A stretch of DNA of 64,000 bases from Schistosoma haematobium (GCF_000699445.3 NC_067200.1:4232950-4296949), one strand, 5' to 3'. Shown: positions 11,330 to 22,526, numbered from the stretch's first letter. A program made the numbers and translations. Notes: a model not told the origin generated them from the letters alone.

Positions 11330-11650
11330 TAGTTTTAGCCATGTTGGCAGATGCAAACTACTCGGTTGGGGTCCACATGACTATCGTAACCAGTGGTTGG
11401 AGACTGTGGATGAAATGGCACACAATTAATCACAATGGTGTAGGTGTATACACTCTTTATCTGCCCTTAAACTATGAGATTAAAATCGCTTCATATCTTT
11501 CTTTCTACGAACTAATTCTTTCTTCCTGTACTATGTCCTTATATGAAAATTTTCCTGTATATATTATACCATTGAGTTAACTACTTCTATAGATCCGGTG
11601 TTCGTCTTACTATGATAATGAGGTGTGGCAATTTGAACCGTGTAACTAAC
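11330..11650 (+). mobile_element. RTE family 2 retrotransposon, 3' end fragment
   Basis: Read on the + strand with frameshifts, this resembles the end of the 61955-62460 copy: a Gly-Trp-Gly-Pro-His-like run, then WLETVDEMAHN-like residues, then the same noncoding 3' text (TTGAACCGTGTAACT against CTCGAACTGATGTA). A - strand copy is at 41800-42210. Only the extreme C-terminus and 3' UTR remain. Confidence 0.6.
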
Positions 11651-12570
11651 TGACTGACTGATTTAAACTTAATACGTATATTTAAATACGTTTCCGTGTT
11701 TTTCTTGTTGGTTGTCTGGTTTAGTTCATTTGATTATGAAACTATCCTTGTCACCATGAACAACGTCATTAGCGCTTTTATCATGTAGAATTGAGTTTTT
11801 CATGTACTTTACAGTTAGTAAATCAGTTCATTATGATGATTATGTGTTTGTTTGGGTTGCTTTCGTAGTTTTCATTATTTTCATTCGTCCTTGTATTTTT
11901 GTTGACTCTCTTGTTCAGTTGATCTCTAACCATGTGTTTGTTTTACATTTCTGTATGGAACCATAAAATGGATTTATGCTGATGTATTCAATGACTGATT
12001 ATCAACCTGAATGTCACACTTCTGGCATTATTAGAATTCCGTCAATCCATAATTTTGATATTTACATAATTGAACACATAAAGCACATTGATTTTAGTAA
12101 TAAAATATTGAGTCATCTTACTGATATTCTATGTTGCTGTTTCGTTCGTTGTTGCATCTTTCACTTGACATAGAAAATGAAATGAATTGATTACGTTAGC
12201 TTGTGGGTGATAGTCACCAGCATGATCAATGTAACACATACAGAATAAATAGAAAGCTCACTTCTTCATGAAGTAGTTGTCGATCAAGTTGTCCTGAACG
12301 ATAATAGAAGTTTCATAGTTAGATCATCTGCTTCAAAGGATTGAACAACGTCGAAAACACCTAGCTGTGCTTCTAATTTCCTCCATAACTTCAATATATA
12401 TATATGATTAGTTACTGATTTTCGGTTACTTATTAACTATTACATAGTTTGTTGTGACATGCGGTATGCGAAATCTGATACTGATATACTGTATACTATT
12501 TGTTAACCTCCCCAGATGACTACATGAGCGAGAAAGTGTATTGGAACACCGAATAAAATGCAAGAACACT

Positions 12571-12616
<46 letters not shown>

Positions 12617-12832
12617 GCTCTATCCTTAGGAAATTGATCCATTGACCCAATGAGATGCACTTGACCTTTAAGTGATCTCTAATTGTCACCAATTAACCTT
12701 TTCATTAGGCTACTTCTGAATGATTCTCCATATCATAGCTCTTTCATGCTAGTTTCGTATTTCTTGATAAAACATGTATCCTCATGTATTGAACAATTGG
12801 CCTATGGCTTCTCTTGATGATGACATAATTAG
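11651..12832. other. AT-rich noncoding stretch with a (TA)n run
   Basis: No gene was recognised. A (TA)n run occupies about 12571-12614. Confidence 0.5.
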
Positions 12833-13320
12833 AAGAGGGTTTTGTGAAGCTCATGAGTCAATTGCAACTAGACGACAATAGAAAACCTGGAAGCAATCAA
12901 TGGCTGTCTCGCCCAAGTATGGGACTCCTCACGACATTCGAAACAAGAACATTTCAGTCCCGCGCACGAACGCTTAACATCTTGACCACTTAGCCGGCTT
13001 GTATCCAATGGTGTTAATGTCTAACTTCAACCAATTGCGCCACTGTCTACCAATGTCTTCAATGAGTTACTATCTCACAACAGACCTGGTTGATTTCCAC
13101 TGGCCATTGCTTCTCACTAGAACTCCATGAAATCCATCTTGAAGCCAATCACTAGTGTACAAATGATAATTATTATCAGAAAAGAGTTCTAACCTTGCGG
13201 GTGGTATCGTGGTTGAGCACTGCTTAGGAACTCCATACTAGGACGAAAAGCAATCCAGTGCTTCCAGGTTTTCCATGGTGGTCTAACTTGAACTGACTGA
13301 TGAATTCAACTATTAGGTAA
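12833..13320. repeat. SINE-A head-to-head inverted pair
   Basis: 12833-13165 is a near-complete - strand unit including its 5' module; 13187-13315 is a + strand B-box, hammerhead and tail segment. The left hammerhead is disrupted; the right reads CTTAGGA. Both 3' sides face outward. Confidence 0.75.
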
Positions 13321-13829
13321 CAAAATCTTTAGGTTATTTAGCTAAATCACAATAGTTTGTATCGTTAATTTCAATTAATTAGTGATCTAATACCGGTGAA
13401 ACAGTTGAAATGTATGCTATTCAAGTAATATACACTCTTAAAGCAGCTAATACTTTGAATATAAACCAAAAATATAATAAATGTAATGTTAAGGCTTGCA
13501 CAAAAATCTCAATAACAAATCAACATAAATCATTCACCTATTCAACAAACAAAACAATACCTTTTCCTAACCACGAAGGGAGGTGTTCACTAACTCTTTG
13601 GTTCAGTTACCTGGTGGTGAGCCCAATATAGCTTACTCCACAGTCATGTAATGGACAGAAACAAGTCATTTAAAGTTATTTATCGTATTCCCACTAGTTT
13701 CCTTTATGATGTTCGATCTCGTCTCTTACATATAGCAAAATAAGACAATACCTAAAAGTACTAGGCATAATAGACTTACAAGACTATTGTGAATGACTTC
13801 ATCCTATCATTATTACTATTATTATTATT

Positions 13830-14262
13830 CACTTGGTATTGTTTCACTTGAATCTTCCTGTTGATGTTTTAGGGCTGAAATTGATCAGTCTCTTATTGGC
13901 ATATGTGCATACTGTGCGTATGCCTCGAAATCGCCATAATTTACAAGCATTATAAGCAACGATGAATAGTGGCTAGCATATATGCCAATAAGAGACTGAT
14001 CAATTTCAGTCCTAAAACATCAATGAGACGATTCAAGTAAAACAATACCAAATGAATTAAACTTCACCCCATTGCACAAGCAAGCGGCTATCAGGACTCA
14101 GTAGCTAAGTGGATAACGCGATGGCGTTTGAAGCAAATGGTACTGGGTGCGAGTCCCAGAGTGAACATCGACTCTGAGATGCAGGTACATCCAGCTGACG
14201 AGTCCCAAATGGGACGAAACGCGCGTCCTGGATTCCACTGCTAGCCACTATCCATATTTGCC

Positions 14263-14265
<3 letters not shown>
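13830..14265. repeat. SINE-B inverted structure between ATT repeats
   Basis: 13833-13975 is a - strand distal tail. 13976-14055 is a + strand copy of the same tail (CAATAAGAGACTGATCAATT). 14085-14265 is a + strand tRNA-like head plus hammerhead. Both flanks are CTATTATTATTATT repeats, so the element appears to have inserted within an ATT microsatellite and duplicated it. Confidence 0.75.
14189..14233 (+). ncRNA. Hammerhead ribozyme, type I, Sm-alpha-like, intact
   Basis: ATCCAG and CTGGAT form a perfect six-pair stem I around core CTGACGA. Stem II is GTCCC/GGGAC, followed by GAAAC, stem III ACGCGCGT and triplet GTC, with predicted cleavage after C14227. This closely resembles the well-studied Schistosoma mansoni Sm-alpha hammerhead. 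Stem III is a self-complementary octamer with no real loop. Confidence 0.9.
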
Positions 14266-14305
<40 letters not shown>

Positions 14306-14330
14306 GTTATTATTATTATTATGACAGGGT
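14266..14330. repeat. (ATT)n microsatellite
   Basis: A run of ATT units with one GTT interruption lies directly beside the SINE-B insertion. Confidence 0.9.
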
Positions 14331-14619
14331 CTTTTTTAGTAGAAATCATTCAATTGAACTACTAACTTTGATTGTCCATTCCAAGCCAATGTATAACATG
14401 AAATTTTATCATAAAATTATTGACAAAAATGACAAAATTTTATCCTGGAAATATAGAAATATAATCAGTAAAATATTTTCATTGTTTAAACAAGAATTAA
14501 TCAGCACCACCACCATCATCATCAGCGGCAGCAGCATCATTATCAACATCAGCATCAGCATCGTCACTATTTACAACATGTCCGAACTTGAATTTATAAT
14601 AAACAAACAAATTATGGCT

Positions 14620-14721
14620 TATTATTACTATTACTATTATTATCATTACTATTACTATTGTTACTAATGTTATTACTGTCATTATTATCATTATCATTAT
14701 CACTACTATTACTATTACCAA

Positions 14722-14781
<60 letters not shown>

Positions 14782-14782
14782 C
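14620..14782. repeat. Imperfect (ATT)n/(ATC)n microsatellite block
   Basis: Interrupted TAT/ATT/ATC triplets end in a pure (ATT)n run at about 14716-14780. Poly-Ile, poly-Asn and poly-Tyr frames across it are artefacts of the repeat. Confidence 0.85.
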
Positions 14783-15936
14783 GTTAGTTTGTATATGCCA
14801 ATGTGTAATTCCATGCGCTGTTCTTATCATCTGAAATATATAAGATGAAATGTTAATGGTTTTGTAGGCTAAAGAAAATAATAATAATAAACTAAATGAC
14901 GCCATTTCTTACATCTTCACAATAAGTACCGTCTTTATTGTATCATCTCTCTTTGTTAATCATCAATATAGATTGACAGTAATAACAAGTGAAAACTAGT
15001 AGTAGTAGTAGTAGTAGTAGTTGTTGTTGTTGTTGTTAGTCATTAAGTTAAGAAATCACATTCTGATAGGTCAATTCATTTACTCACAATACATGGTAAT
15101 TGTCAGTTTGTCATTCGTGATAATGATAATAATGATAATAATAACAGTAATGATATAAAAAGATAATGTTATACCTTGTGACCGCCGATGGAGCGAGCAG
15201 TGACTTATCGATTGAATCAAAGACGCGTAAAACACGTGTGAACAGCCTAAAGTTCTGATTGGCCCCGCTTTCCGCCTAGCCCAGCCAGTTAAGTCCAGAA
15301 CACAAGTCTTAGCCTCTGAGATATGAATCATTATATTTCAAACATACTGAGTTTATATGTCGATCAAACAGACCACAATGTACCAATCAAATATGAAACA
15401 ACATTTGTACAAGAATTAGCCAGATGTAGCTGTGAATGTGCGAGGTAGTAATCAATATACTGGTTATAACTCAAGAATGGCAAAACGTATAATAATAGTT
15501 TATAGGTTAAAATAAAACTCATAATAAGAGGGACATGAATATGAATAGTTTAGTTACTTGGTAATTATACAATAAAAATGTACGTTTAGTATTGGTCCAT
15601 AAAAGAATCCCAAGTTACCATTCATTATGTTTCTCGGATCCCAACAGATAATGACAGTATTGGGTAAGTATATTAACCAAATATTAAGAAAGAATTAAAA
15701 AAAATGACTCCAAATAGAAAATCGGTTTCTTCAAGAAATAACTTTTTCGTTCGTGAATATTCCTTCATCATCATCATCATCATTTACATGCTTGAAATTT
15801 ATGAGACAAATTCATTCCCAACTCTTCTATTCTTAAGGTGTTTACACGCATATGTGTGTGTATTTTTGTCAATTTTTTACAAATAAGTAGTATGTTTAAC
15901 ATACTTCTCTGAATAATGTAATAATATTAATCATGA
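14783..15936. other. Noncoding stretch with a GC-rich patch
   Basis: Mostly AT-rich, with (AGT)n/(TTG)n at about 14998-15037. The patch at 15178-15325 is much richer in G+C and CpG (ATTGGCCCCGCTTTCCGCC and nearby) and matches nothing else noticed in this window. No gene was recognised. Confidence 0.45.
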
Positions 15937-16300
15937 AATACACTTGGTATTGTTTTTACTTGAATCTCCCCATTGATGTTTAGGACTGTAATTGATCAGT
16001 CTCTTATTGGTATATGTGCATTTTGCGCGTAATGCCTCTATATCGTCTTAATTCACAAGTATTATATACAAAGATGGATAGTGGCTAGCAGTGGTATTCA
16101 GGACATACGTTTTGTCCTATTTGGCTATCAGGACTAATTAGGTAAGTGGATAACGAGATGGAGTTTGAAACGAACGGTACTGGGTTCGAGTCACAGAGTG
16201 AACAACAACCCTGAGATACATGTGCATCCAGCTGTTGAATCTTGAATAGGACGAAACATGAGTCCTGGATTCCACTACTAGCCACCATCTATCTTTGCTT
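15937..16300. repeat. SINE-B head-to-head inverted pair
   Basis: 15937-16125 is a - strand tail plus part of the hammerhead (GTCCTATTTGG junction). 16126-16300 is a + strand tRNA-like head, hammerhead region and TAGCCACCATCTATC flank. The right core is CTGTTGA and should be inactive. Flanks share an AATAATA.TAATCAT text, low complexity but compatible with a target duplication. Confidence 0.75.
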
Positions 16301-17171
16301 ATAATAATAATAATCATTATTATTATTGTTAATATTCAAATTATATCATGTGAAATTGGCATGTACACAAGTTGTAACTAAAATACAAAAAACAAACAAA
16401 CAAACAGAAATGAAGCAACTTTCATTTTAGTCTGCTTTTAACAAAATATTTCTAGTAATCTAAAATACCCTTGTTTGACAAGAAACATTTTCATGAAACA
16501 TGGGTGTCACCTTTACTTCTTCTTTTTTTCTTCTTCTTGTTGTTGTTGGAAAGTATAAATAAGTTACTATCTTAATCATAATAGATGTCATATTCATTGT
16601 ATAAAGGAAAACACTTAAAAGTACTTGGTAAAATAAGATTTCTTACTTAAAATTTAGAAAAGGTTGAAGTATATGAAATATAAGTAGTCAGTACAATGTT
16701 TTATTACTTTTTTCGGGGGGGGGGTGTTGTAGCAATTCTTGAATGTTTATAGTTTTGTAGACTAAATCAATGTATGACTCTTTCACTCTAGTGAGGTAAT
16801 CCGGCAAATTATTTCAGTTCTTGTGAAAAGTCATTATTATTTGAAACTTGACTATATCAAACGTCAGAAAGATATCATTAATGATAATAAAAGATGGCAA
16901 TGTTAAGTTACGAATTGATTTAGGTTAGACATGTACATGATTGTTGGTTTTGAAAGATAAGTGCTTTTAAAGAGAGATCAATAATTTATCAATGCGATCT
17001 ATGATGAAGTAGTGAACGGTCACGGATGATCAGTACGATAGTAGGCCAAACAGTTAACCAAGCTATCCTGATTTCCAAGATATATTGAAGAAATGTATTA
17101 AATCCTAGATAGTATTTTTCTCAATCAGCTATAAGATATCATTACAATTCGATTAATAATAAACATTTTCA
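16301..17171. other. AT-rich noncoding stretch upstream of the Fox exons
   Basis: This contains short ATT and CAAA-type runs and a nine-G run near 16715. It was read for the missing first half of the forkhead domain (a KPPYSYIALI-like exon) and none was found. It is presumably intronic for the Fox gene. Confidence 0.4.
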
Positions 17172-17413
17172 CAGGTTAAAATCATGAGTCAATCGAAGCT
17201 AGACAACCATAGAAAACCTGGGAGCACTGGACGGCCGTTTCGTCCTAGTATGGGACTCCTCAGCAGTGCGCATCCACGAACCCGCTTCCCGCGGGACCCG
17301 AACCCAGGACCTACTGGCTTCGCGCGCGAGCACTCAACCACTAGACCACTGAGCCAGCATCCAACGGTGTTAATGTCTAACTCCTAAAATTTCCACAAAA
17401 CTCATTCTGATAA
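17172..17413. repeat. SINE-A - strand unit with an inverted + strand tail
   Basis: 17172-17385 is a well-preserved - strand unit (tRNA-like head, hammerhead, 3' flank). It is joined at TAACTCC to a + strand copy of the family's final tail (AAAATTTCCACAAAACTCATTCTGATA), giving an inverted structure. It lies about 240 bases upstream of a Fox exon, probably in its intron. Confidence 0.8.
17224..17269 (-). ncRNA. Hammerhead ribozyme, type I, SINE-A, intact
   Basis: On the - strand: GCACTG, CTGAGGA, GTCC/GGAC, GAAAC, ACGGCCGT, GTC and CAGTGC. Every conserved position is present, and stem I is perfect. It lies antisense to the Fox transcription direction, so Fox pre-mRNA would carry only its complement. 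Confidence 0.85.
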
Positions 17414-17655
17414 TAAACATTTTATTAAAAAGGCATGCATATGGGTAAAATTGACATGAATAATTGGGTTATTGAAACTAGTGTAAAGCAAATGAAGTTA
17501 CCTCCCAAGGTTCGGTTAGGTTTAATGTGAGGAATGAAAAAAAACAATAAACAGAATAACTCCCCAATACTCCATTACTTTAAATCTTTCTCTCGCTGAT
17601 TTTATTTCGTAATATATTGATTTTTAATTGCACAATTCTTTATTATTTATTCTAG

Positions 17656-17851
17656 GAATTTATCGATTTATCATGGAACATTTTCCATATTATCGTGATA
17701 ATCGTCAAGGTTGGCAAAATTCCATAAGACATAATCTTAGTTTAAATGATTGTTTTATTAAATTACCACGTGATAAAAGTCGACCAGGAAAAGGCAATTA
17801 TTGGACATTGTCTACGAATGCCGATGAAATGTTTGAACATGGAAATTATCG
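17656..17851 (+). CDS. foxL1: Forkhead transcription factor, internal exon (second half of DNA-binding domain)
   Basis: Forkhead proteins are nuclear winged-helix regulators that bind DNA mainly through recognition helix 3. This exon follows an acceptor (TTTATTCTAG) and ends at a GTAAGA donor. It encodes the domain from helix 2 on: [20 protein letters not shown], then helix 3 [14 protein letters not shown], wing 1 [17 protein letters not shown] and MFEHGNYR. The first glycine codon is split by the upstream intron and the last arginine codon by the downstream one. The HGNYR-RRKRR end and RDNRQGW favour FoxL1 over FoxC (GSFLRRRRRF in FoxC); class is tentative. The helix 1 exon (KPPYSYIALI region) was not found and may lie beyond the left edge. 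Confidence 0.92.
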
Positions 17852-19149
17852 GTAAGAATAATATTGATGATAATAATTATTAATTCTTATATTGATCAGT
17901 GTTAATATTGTACCACTGAATGTTAACCAAGTGGTTTATGACTTGAAGTTCGTGGAATCTTTTTATGATGGAGGAGGAGAGGACATATATTCACTACCGA
18001 TGAGCTTTATACTAAGAATGAACAGCAATCAAACGATTTGTTGATTTGTAATAGTGTATCGAGTGAAATGAGTTTGTGATGAATACAACTTCCTCTTTTT
18101 TTTGATAATTAAATTGCGCTTTTCATCATCGGTCAATTTATGCGTAGATTATTGTTCGTTTCATGTTCTTCAATTCATTCACTCATTTGTTTGCTTACTT
18201 ACTTACTGTTACCAACCAACTCTGTCCTGGACTATCCTTAGTAGTTGCTCCCATGTGTTGTTTATCGACTGAATGTCCTCCTTTAATTCTCTGTGTAATG
18301 TGTTCTTTGTTCTTTCTCTTCTCTTTTTGCCTTGAGAGGTTAAAGTTAAGGGTTGGCTCGTGATGCATTATGATGATTTTCTCGGTGTCTCTCGTATCCA
18401 CCTTCAAGGTCATTTCCTAATTGCCCCGTAGATAACAGCTGGCTTGTCTTCTGGTAGAGTAGATTATCTTTGATAGTCTTTAGCCAATGACTTTGGAGTA
18501 TCTTTCGCAGACAACTATTTCAGATATTCTTCATTTGCAGGAATACACCCCTTGCTCTATCAATCCTTGCCTTCCAAAATGAATCAGATCCTCCTCGTTT
18601 ATTTATGATGCCGAACACGTATGCAAACGCATCCTCCTCTTTCACAGATTCACCATCAATTATGAGTTATTTTCTAATCGGTGTGTTGCATTCTAGGATC
18701 CTACTCTCTCTCTCCCTTCTTAGTATTGAAGTCTACTGTTGTAGAAGCTGCAGCTATATTGGTTATCTTCAAACTCCATCAAAATCATCCACTTGAGCTA
18801 CAAATCTTCTTCACAATCTCAAAATCATATAATCCTAGTCCACTTAAAGGCAGGCTTCCATTCGAGAACAACTGTGTTTTCTCCACGAGTGTCTTCGTCA
18901 GCATGTTCTACCAACAAGTGTAAGATACAGACCTCTAATCAACTGCCCAATGTGATGGAGAATAACTGAGTAAACGTTGATCAATAGTCCTTAACGTATG
19001 TTCTTTTCTTTAGATTGTATGATTCTCATGACTTCCTGTAACAAGTACCAATGAATATATCAATGACATTAGTTTAGTATGTGAGAGTATAAAATAGTTT
19101 CATATGTATATACCTTTTTCTTTTTAACAAGAAATCGTTTTTTTTATAG
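17852..19149 (+). other. Fox gene intron (1298 bp) containing antisense RTE DNA
   Basis: The intron runs from GTAAGA to TTTTTTTATAG. Joining across it restores the split arginine codon (CG|A) and keeps frame from the forkhead domain into the basic RRKRRTK stretch. Much of it is an RTE family 1 remnant in the - orientation (about 18183-18960). Confidence 0.88.
18183..18960 (-). mobile_element. RTE family 1 retrotransposon fragment in the Fox intron
   Basis: The - strand shows broken RTE coding sequence. The 3' end (CCAGGACAGAG, CACATGGGAGC, TTACACAGAGAATT wording) is toward 18183 and a more upstream portion toward 18960. Its upstream part is similar to 26205-26480. Multiple stops and rearrangements mean it cannot encode a working protein. 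Confidence 0.65.
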
Positions 19150-20167
19150 ACGCCGAAAACGACGTACAAAATCTTCCACATTCATTACACCATCCTCTTC
19201 GTCATCATCATCATCATCACCACCACTCTTATCATCATCAACAGGGTCAAATTTGGCAACGTCAGTATATACGGCAACAACATCAGACAATGCATCATTA
19301 TCATCGATATCGAAACTAGCAAAATTTATGAAATTATCTAATGAATCTCAAATACCAACAGAATCCGATATTTATTCGTCTACTTCGTCGTTTTCTTCCT
19401 CTTCTCCTTCATCTTCTTGTTCCATATCATCATTCACTTCCGCATCTGTCTCTGCTACCTCCTCCTCCGCTTCTTCTTCTTCTTCTTCTTCTATTTCATT
19501 TTCATCATCAAGAGAATCTTATTCATCAAGAATTATAAATGATCCAAGTATACAACATTCATCATTGTCTCAATGTTTCTATACACCACAGATGTATAAA
19601 TCATCGTCATCATCAGTCAATATAATAGACGATTGTATATATTCTAAACATCGTTATTATTTAGATAATCCTTCAACAAATCCATTTTTACATAATAAAT
19701 TCAATATAAATGATCAACATTCAACATTATGGCCTACTCATCATAATAATATACATGATTGTGAACATCAACAATTAACAATGCAGAACAATAATAATAA
19801 TAATAATAATACTCCATTAAATATGGATTTATATACAACTAATTTCAATGATAATCATATAATGAATCAAAATAAATTATTATCCAATAGAAATCAATTC
19901 GTCACTGAATATTATTCATCGACGACAACAACGTCATCATCATCATCATCATCGTCGTCGTCGTCGTCATCATCATCAACATTATCATCACTATTCAACA
20001 ACTGTTTACATTCATCTACATCTAATAATAATAATAATAATGCTAGTAATAGTAATGGTAATAATAATCATAATAATCTCATCAATTGTCTGCCAAATTT
20101 TTCCATTCAATCAATAATTGGCAGTAATACTGTAGATAAACAAAGTATACAGTTAAATGTTCAATAA
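19150..20167 (+). CDS. foxL1: Forkhead transcription factor, terminal coding exon
   Basis: The exon starts after TTTTTTTATAG, continues the frame of the forkhead domain and stops at TAA 20165-20167, adding about 338 residues. It opens with the basic end of the domain (RRKRRTKSS), which usually completes wing 2 and the nuclear localisation signal. A Ser-rich block (including long Ser runs), Asn runs and His/Asn-rich text follow, encoded partly by TCA, TCT and AAT microsatellite-like DNA. Near the C-terminus is FSIQSIIG (20099-20122), matching the eh1 pattern FSIxxII by which several Fox families bind Groucho/TLE corepressors; this suggests repressor activity. The homopolymer runs may vary between individuals. 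Confidence 0.9.
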
Positions 20168-20661
20168 TGAAAAGAAAAATCATTCAAAACTCGAACATAC
20201 AAATACTACTATTAATACTACTGATAATAATACTTTAAATGTTACTATTGTTCTTTATTCTTTTCTTTCTACCATTGTTATTGTTAATTAACCTAGTTGT
20301 TTTAATGTTTTAATATGGAATATAATAACGCCTTTTGTATTCCTTGTTTATATTTCATTCTGCTTACCTATATATGTATGTATGTAGGTAGGTAGATATT
20401 CAACCTGTGATCTATTAATGGTTTGTTCTTTAACAAAAAGAAAGAAAAGATTGAGCATCTTTCTTTCTTCTTTCTTCTCACTTCTTTTTTTTGTTTCTTG
20501 ACAATATTACTTGCAAAATTACAAAATAATTTGAGAAAACGTTGTAAATCTAAGATAATACATCATTTATACCTATATGTAATCATTTTTCTTCTTCTGC
20601 TGTTGCTGCTTCTTCTTCTTCTTGATGAAAGCATTGTGTTCACTTATTCGTATGATACATT
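20168..20661 (+). other. Presumed 3' UTR and downstream DNA of the Fox gene
   Basis: AT-rich sequence follows the stop. No canonical AATAAA was seen close by, so the 3' end cannot be placed. A CTTCTT-rich run lies near 20590-20625. Confidence 0.4.
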
Positions 20662-20775
20662 GATTGCTTACTTACTTACGCCTGTTACTCCTCGTGGAGG
20701 AGCATAGACCATCCATCAACACTCGTCATTCAACTCTGTCATGGGGCAATCCTTTCCAGGATATATACGATTATG
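20662..20775 (-). mobile_element. RTE family 1, extreme 3' end
   Basis: This short fragment includes the TAAG tail (CTTACTTACG on +), CCTGTTACTCCTCGTGGAGG and CATCAACACTCGTC. It is the last hundred or so bases of the element only. Confidence 0.7.
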
Positions 20776-21115
20776 ATATGTAGCTATTGCTTAATTGTAA
20801 TAGATAGATGATGTGGTATAATGTTTCGTATAAGAATGAACCAATCACAATTTTGCAGTAATAACCTTGAAGTATTGGGCTCAGCATAAAGAGGAATGAC
20901 TATAGCGGGAGATTCTTAATTTTGACCTCGTACTTGGTAGCTAGCAAAAATGATAAAGGAATTATTATTTATACTGTTATAATCCATGATGGCGGACATG
21001 TTTCACTCCATCATGTTATGGACGTGTCATGTGTCGTATGGTCAGACATGATGGAAGAAAAATTACAACCCAGAAAAAGTCATGCCTTCAATAATTCTGT
21101 AATAGAAATTATCGT
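20776..21115. other. Noncoding spacer
   Basis: No feature was recognised. The 73-codon open frame starting at 20922 reads into MITE-1 and has no domain likeness. Confidence 0.4.
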
Positions 21116-21378
21116 GAAACTACAATTTACGGACGGCCTTTGAGCGACGTTGAAGTGACCTTGAGAGTGGACATCTATTGATTAGGACTAAATGAGGGTT
21201 ATAAAGCAGTTACAATTCTCATTTACACTTGATGGTTAAGGTTAAAAATTATATTTAGGGTTTTCGTCACTAACTGACATCAGCTATAGTACCAAAACTC
21301 TGTTTAGCCAAATGTATGGATGAATTTCGCGCCAAAATTCGTGACTCGTTACCTTATATCTCATTGGTTACAGTCTCG
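21116..21378 (+). mobile_element. MITE-1 copy
   Basis: This is a 260-290 bp non-coding family. Intact copies begin GAGACTATAATTTATAGACGA and end with its inverse; here both ends are diverged. It includes the conserved internal TTTCGCGCCAAAA at 21325-21337. The inverted termini and lack of coding sequence suggest a non-autonomous DNA transposon. Confidence 0.7.
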
Positions 21379-21789
21379 TCGAAATTATTCCAAAATATCT
21401 TTAACTGGGTGAATAAATAGATGAAAACACCGCCGTAATTACTGACTATGATACATTTAGATGATTTGACAAAGTGGAGCATATCCCCAGTGGAAGCGGG
21501 TTATCGATTTCAGGCTATGTGTTTCTAGTTTTGATTTCCAGGTCGTTTTTATCTAAGTCTTGTATTATTCCTGACTGTCGTCGATTACTTTCTTTATTAA
21601 ATGTGTGTGCATTTGCTAGGTCGTCAGCTCACATTTTCTTTTGTACCTCTTTTTTCAAGCTCTCCTCACTTACGTTACTCTGTAAACTTCTTTAGTATAC
21701 AAAGTAATTTCTGGCTAGATACGAACCACTACAATGACTTACACATTTTTTTCTTCGCTTATAATAAGCTCGCGAGAACACTTACAAAA
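21379..21789. other. Noncoding spacer
   Basis: No gene was recognised. Short open frames here (for example at 21474-21695) show no family likeness. Confidence 0.4.
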
Positions 21790-22145
21790 AAACACAGCTT
21801 TATTCATTAGCATATATTTTGTATATAGTTAGGAATCCCTACGTCATTTATGCAAAGTAACAATAAATCTATCTTCAAACTACATTCGAATTGTAATTAG
21901 CCAACAATCATGGACTCATGAATGCTTTTCAATAGTCATCATTTTCAATGACGAGTCTTGTCAAAGGGTATACAAGGAACACAGTGTATGAACTGCTTCT
22001 CTTTGAGATTTCCATTATTTAGCATCATGATAGATTGTAAGCCATTCAGAATATCGCGCGAGTTTAAAACGGGAATATTGAATACAATATTTGTACAGTT
22101 GGAAATGACATGAGAACATTTGATCAAGTCATCGTGTCTCAATAT
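21790..22145 (-). repeat. Interspersed repeat R5, copy 2
   Basis: Reverse complement matches 4894-5275 over most of its length (AAATAATGGAAATCTCAAAG, GACTATTGAAAAGCATTC, AATTGTAGTTTG-like text). The class remains unknown. Confidence 0.65.
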
Positions 22146-22198
22146 ACTCTCTGTCAAAAAACAGCTCTATGGATCAATGAAATTTAGTTACAAAATAT

Positions 22199-22526
22199 CA
22201 GAAGGGGATTTTGTGAATATTATAGTAAATTTGATGGTTGAAATCATAAGTCCATTGAAGCTAGACCACCTTGGAAAACCTGAAAGCAAACAAAAATGAC
22301 AATCTTGAATTGTATGATCCATCCACGGAGTTAGATAATAACACCATTGAATACCGTTCGACTCAATGTTCTAGAGGTTTAACGTTCGCGCGCAAGACTA
22401 ATAGGTCTTGAGTCTGAATCCCGCAGACAAGATCGTAGCTGAGCACTGTTAGGGAGTCCCACACTCGGATGAAATAGCCGTCCAGTGGTCTAGCTTTAAT
22501 CAACTCATGAATTCAACTATTGAATA
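22199..22526. repeat. SINE-A head-to-head inverted pair
   Basis: 22199-22290 is a - strand tail starting at the exact family 3' end (TCAGAAGGGG..). 22320-22526 is a + strand head, hammerhead region and tail. The right core reads GTTAGGGA and is broken. Confidence 0.75.

Noticed and set aside
14497..14905. Asn-, Ile- and Tyr-rich open frames
   Set aside because: Produced by the ATT/ATC microsatellite block; no conserved domain.
1..17600. Search for the first half of the forkhead domain
   Set aside because: No KPPYSYIALI-like coding text bounded by splice sites was seen on the + strand; the missing exon is taken to be outside the window or unrecognised.
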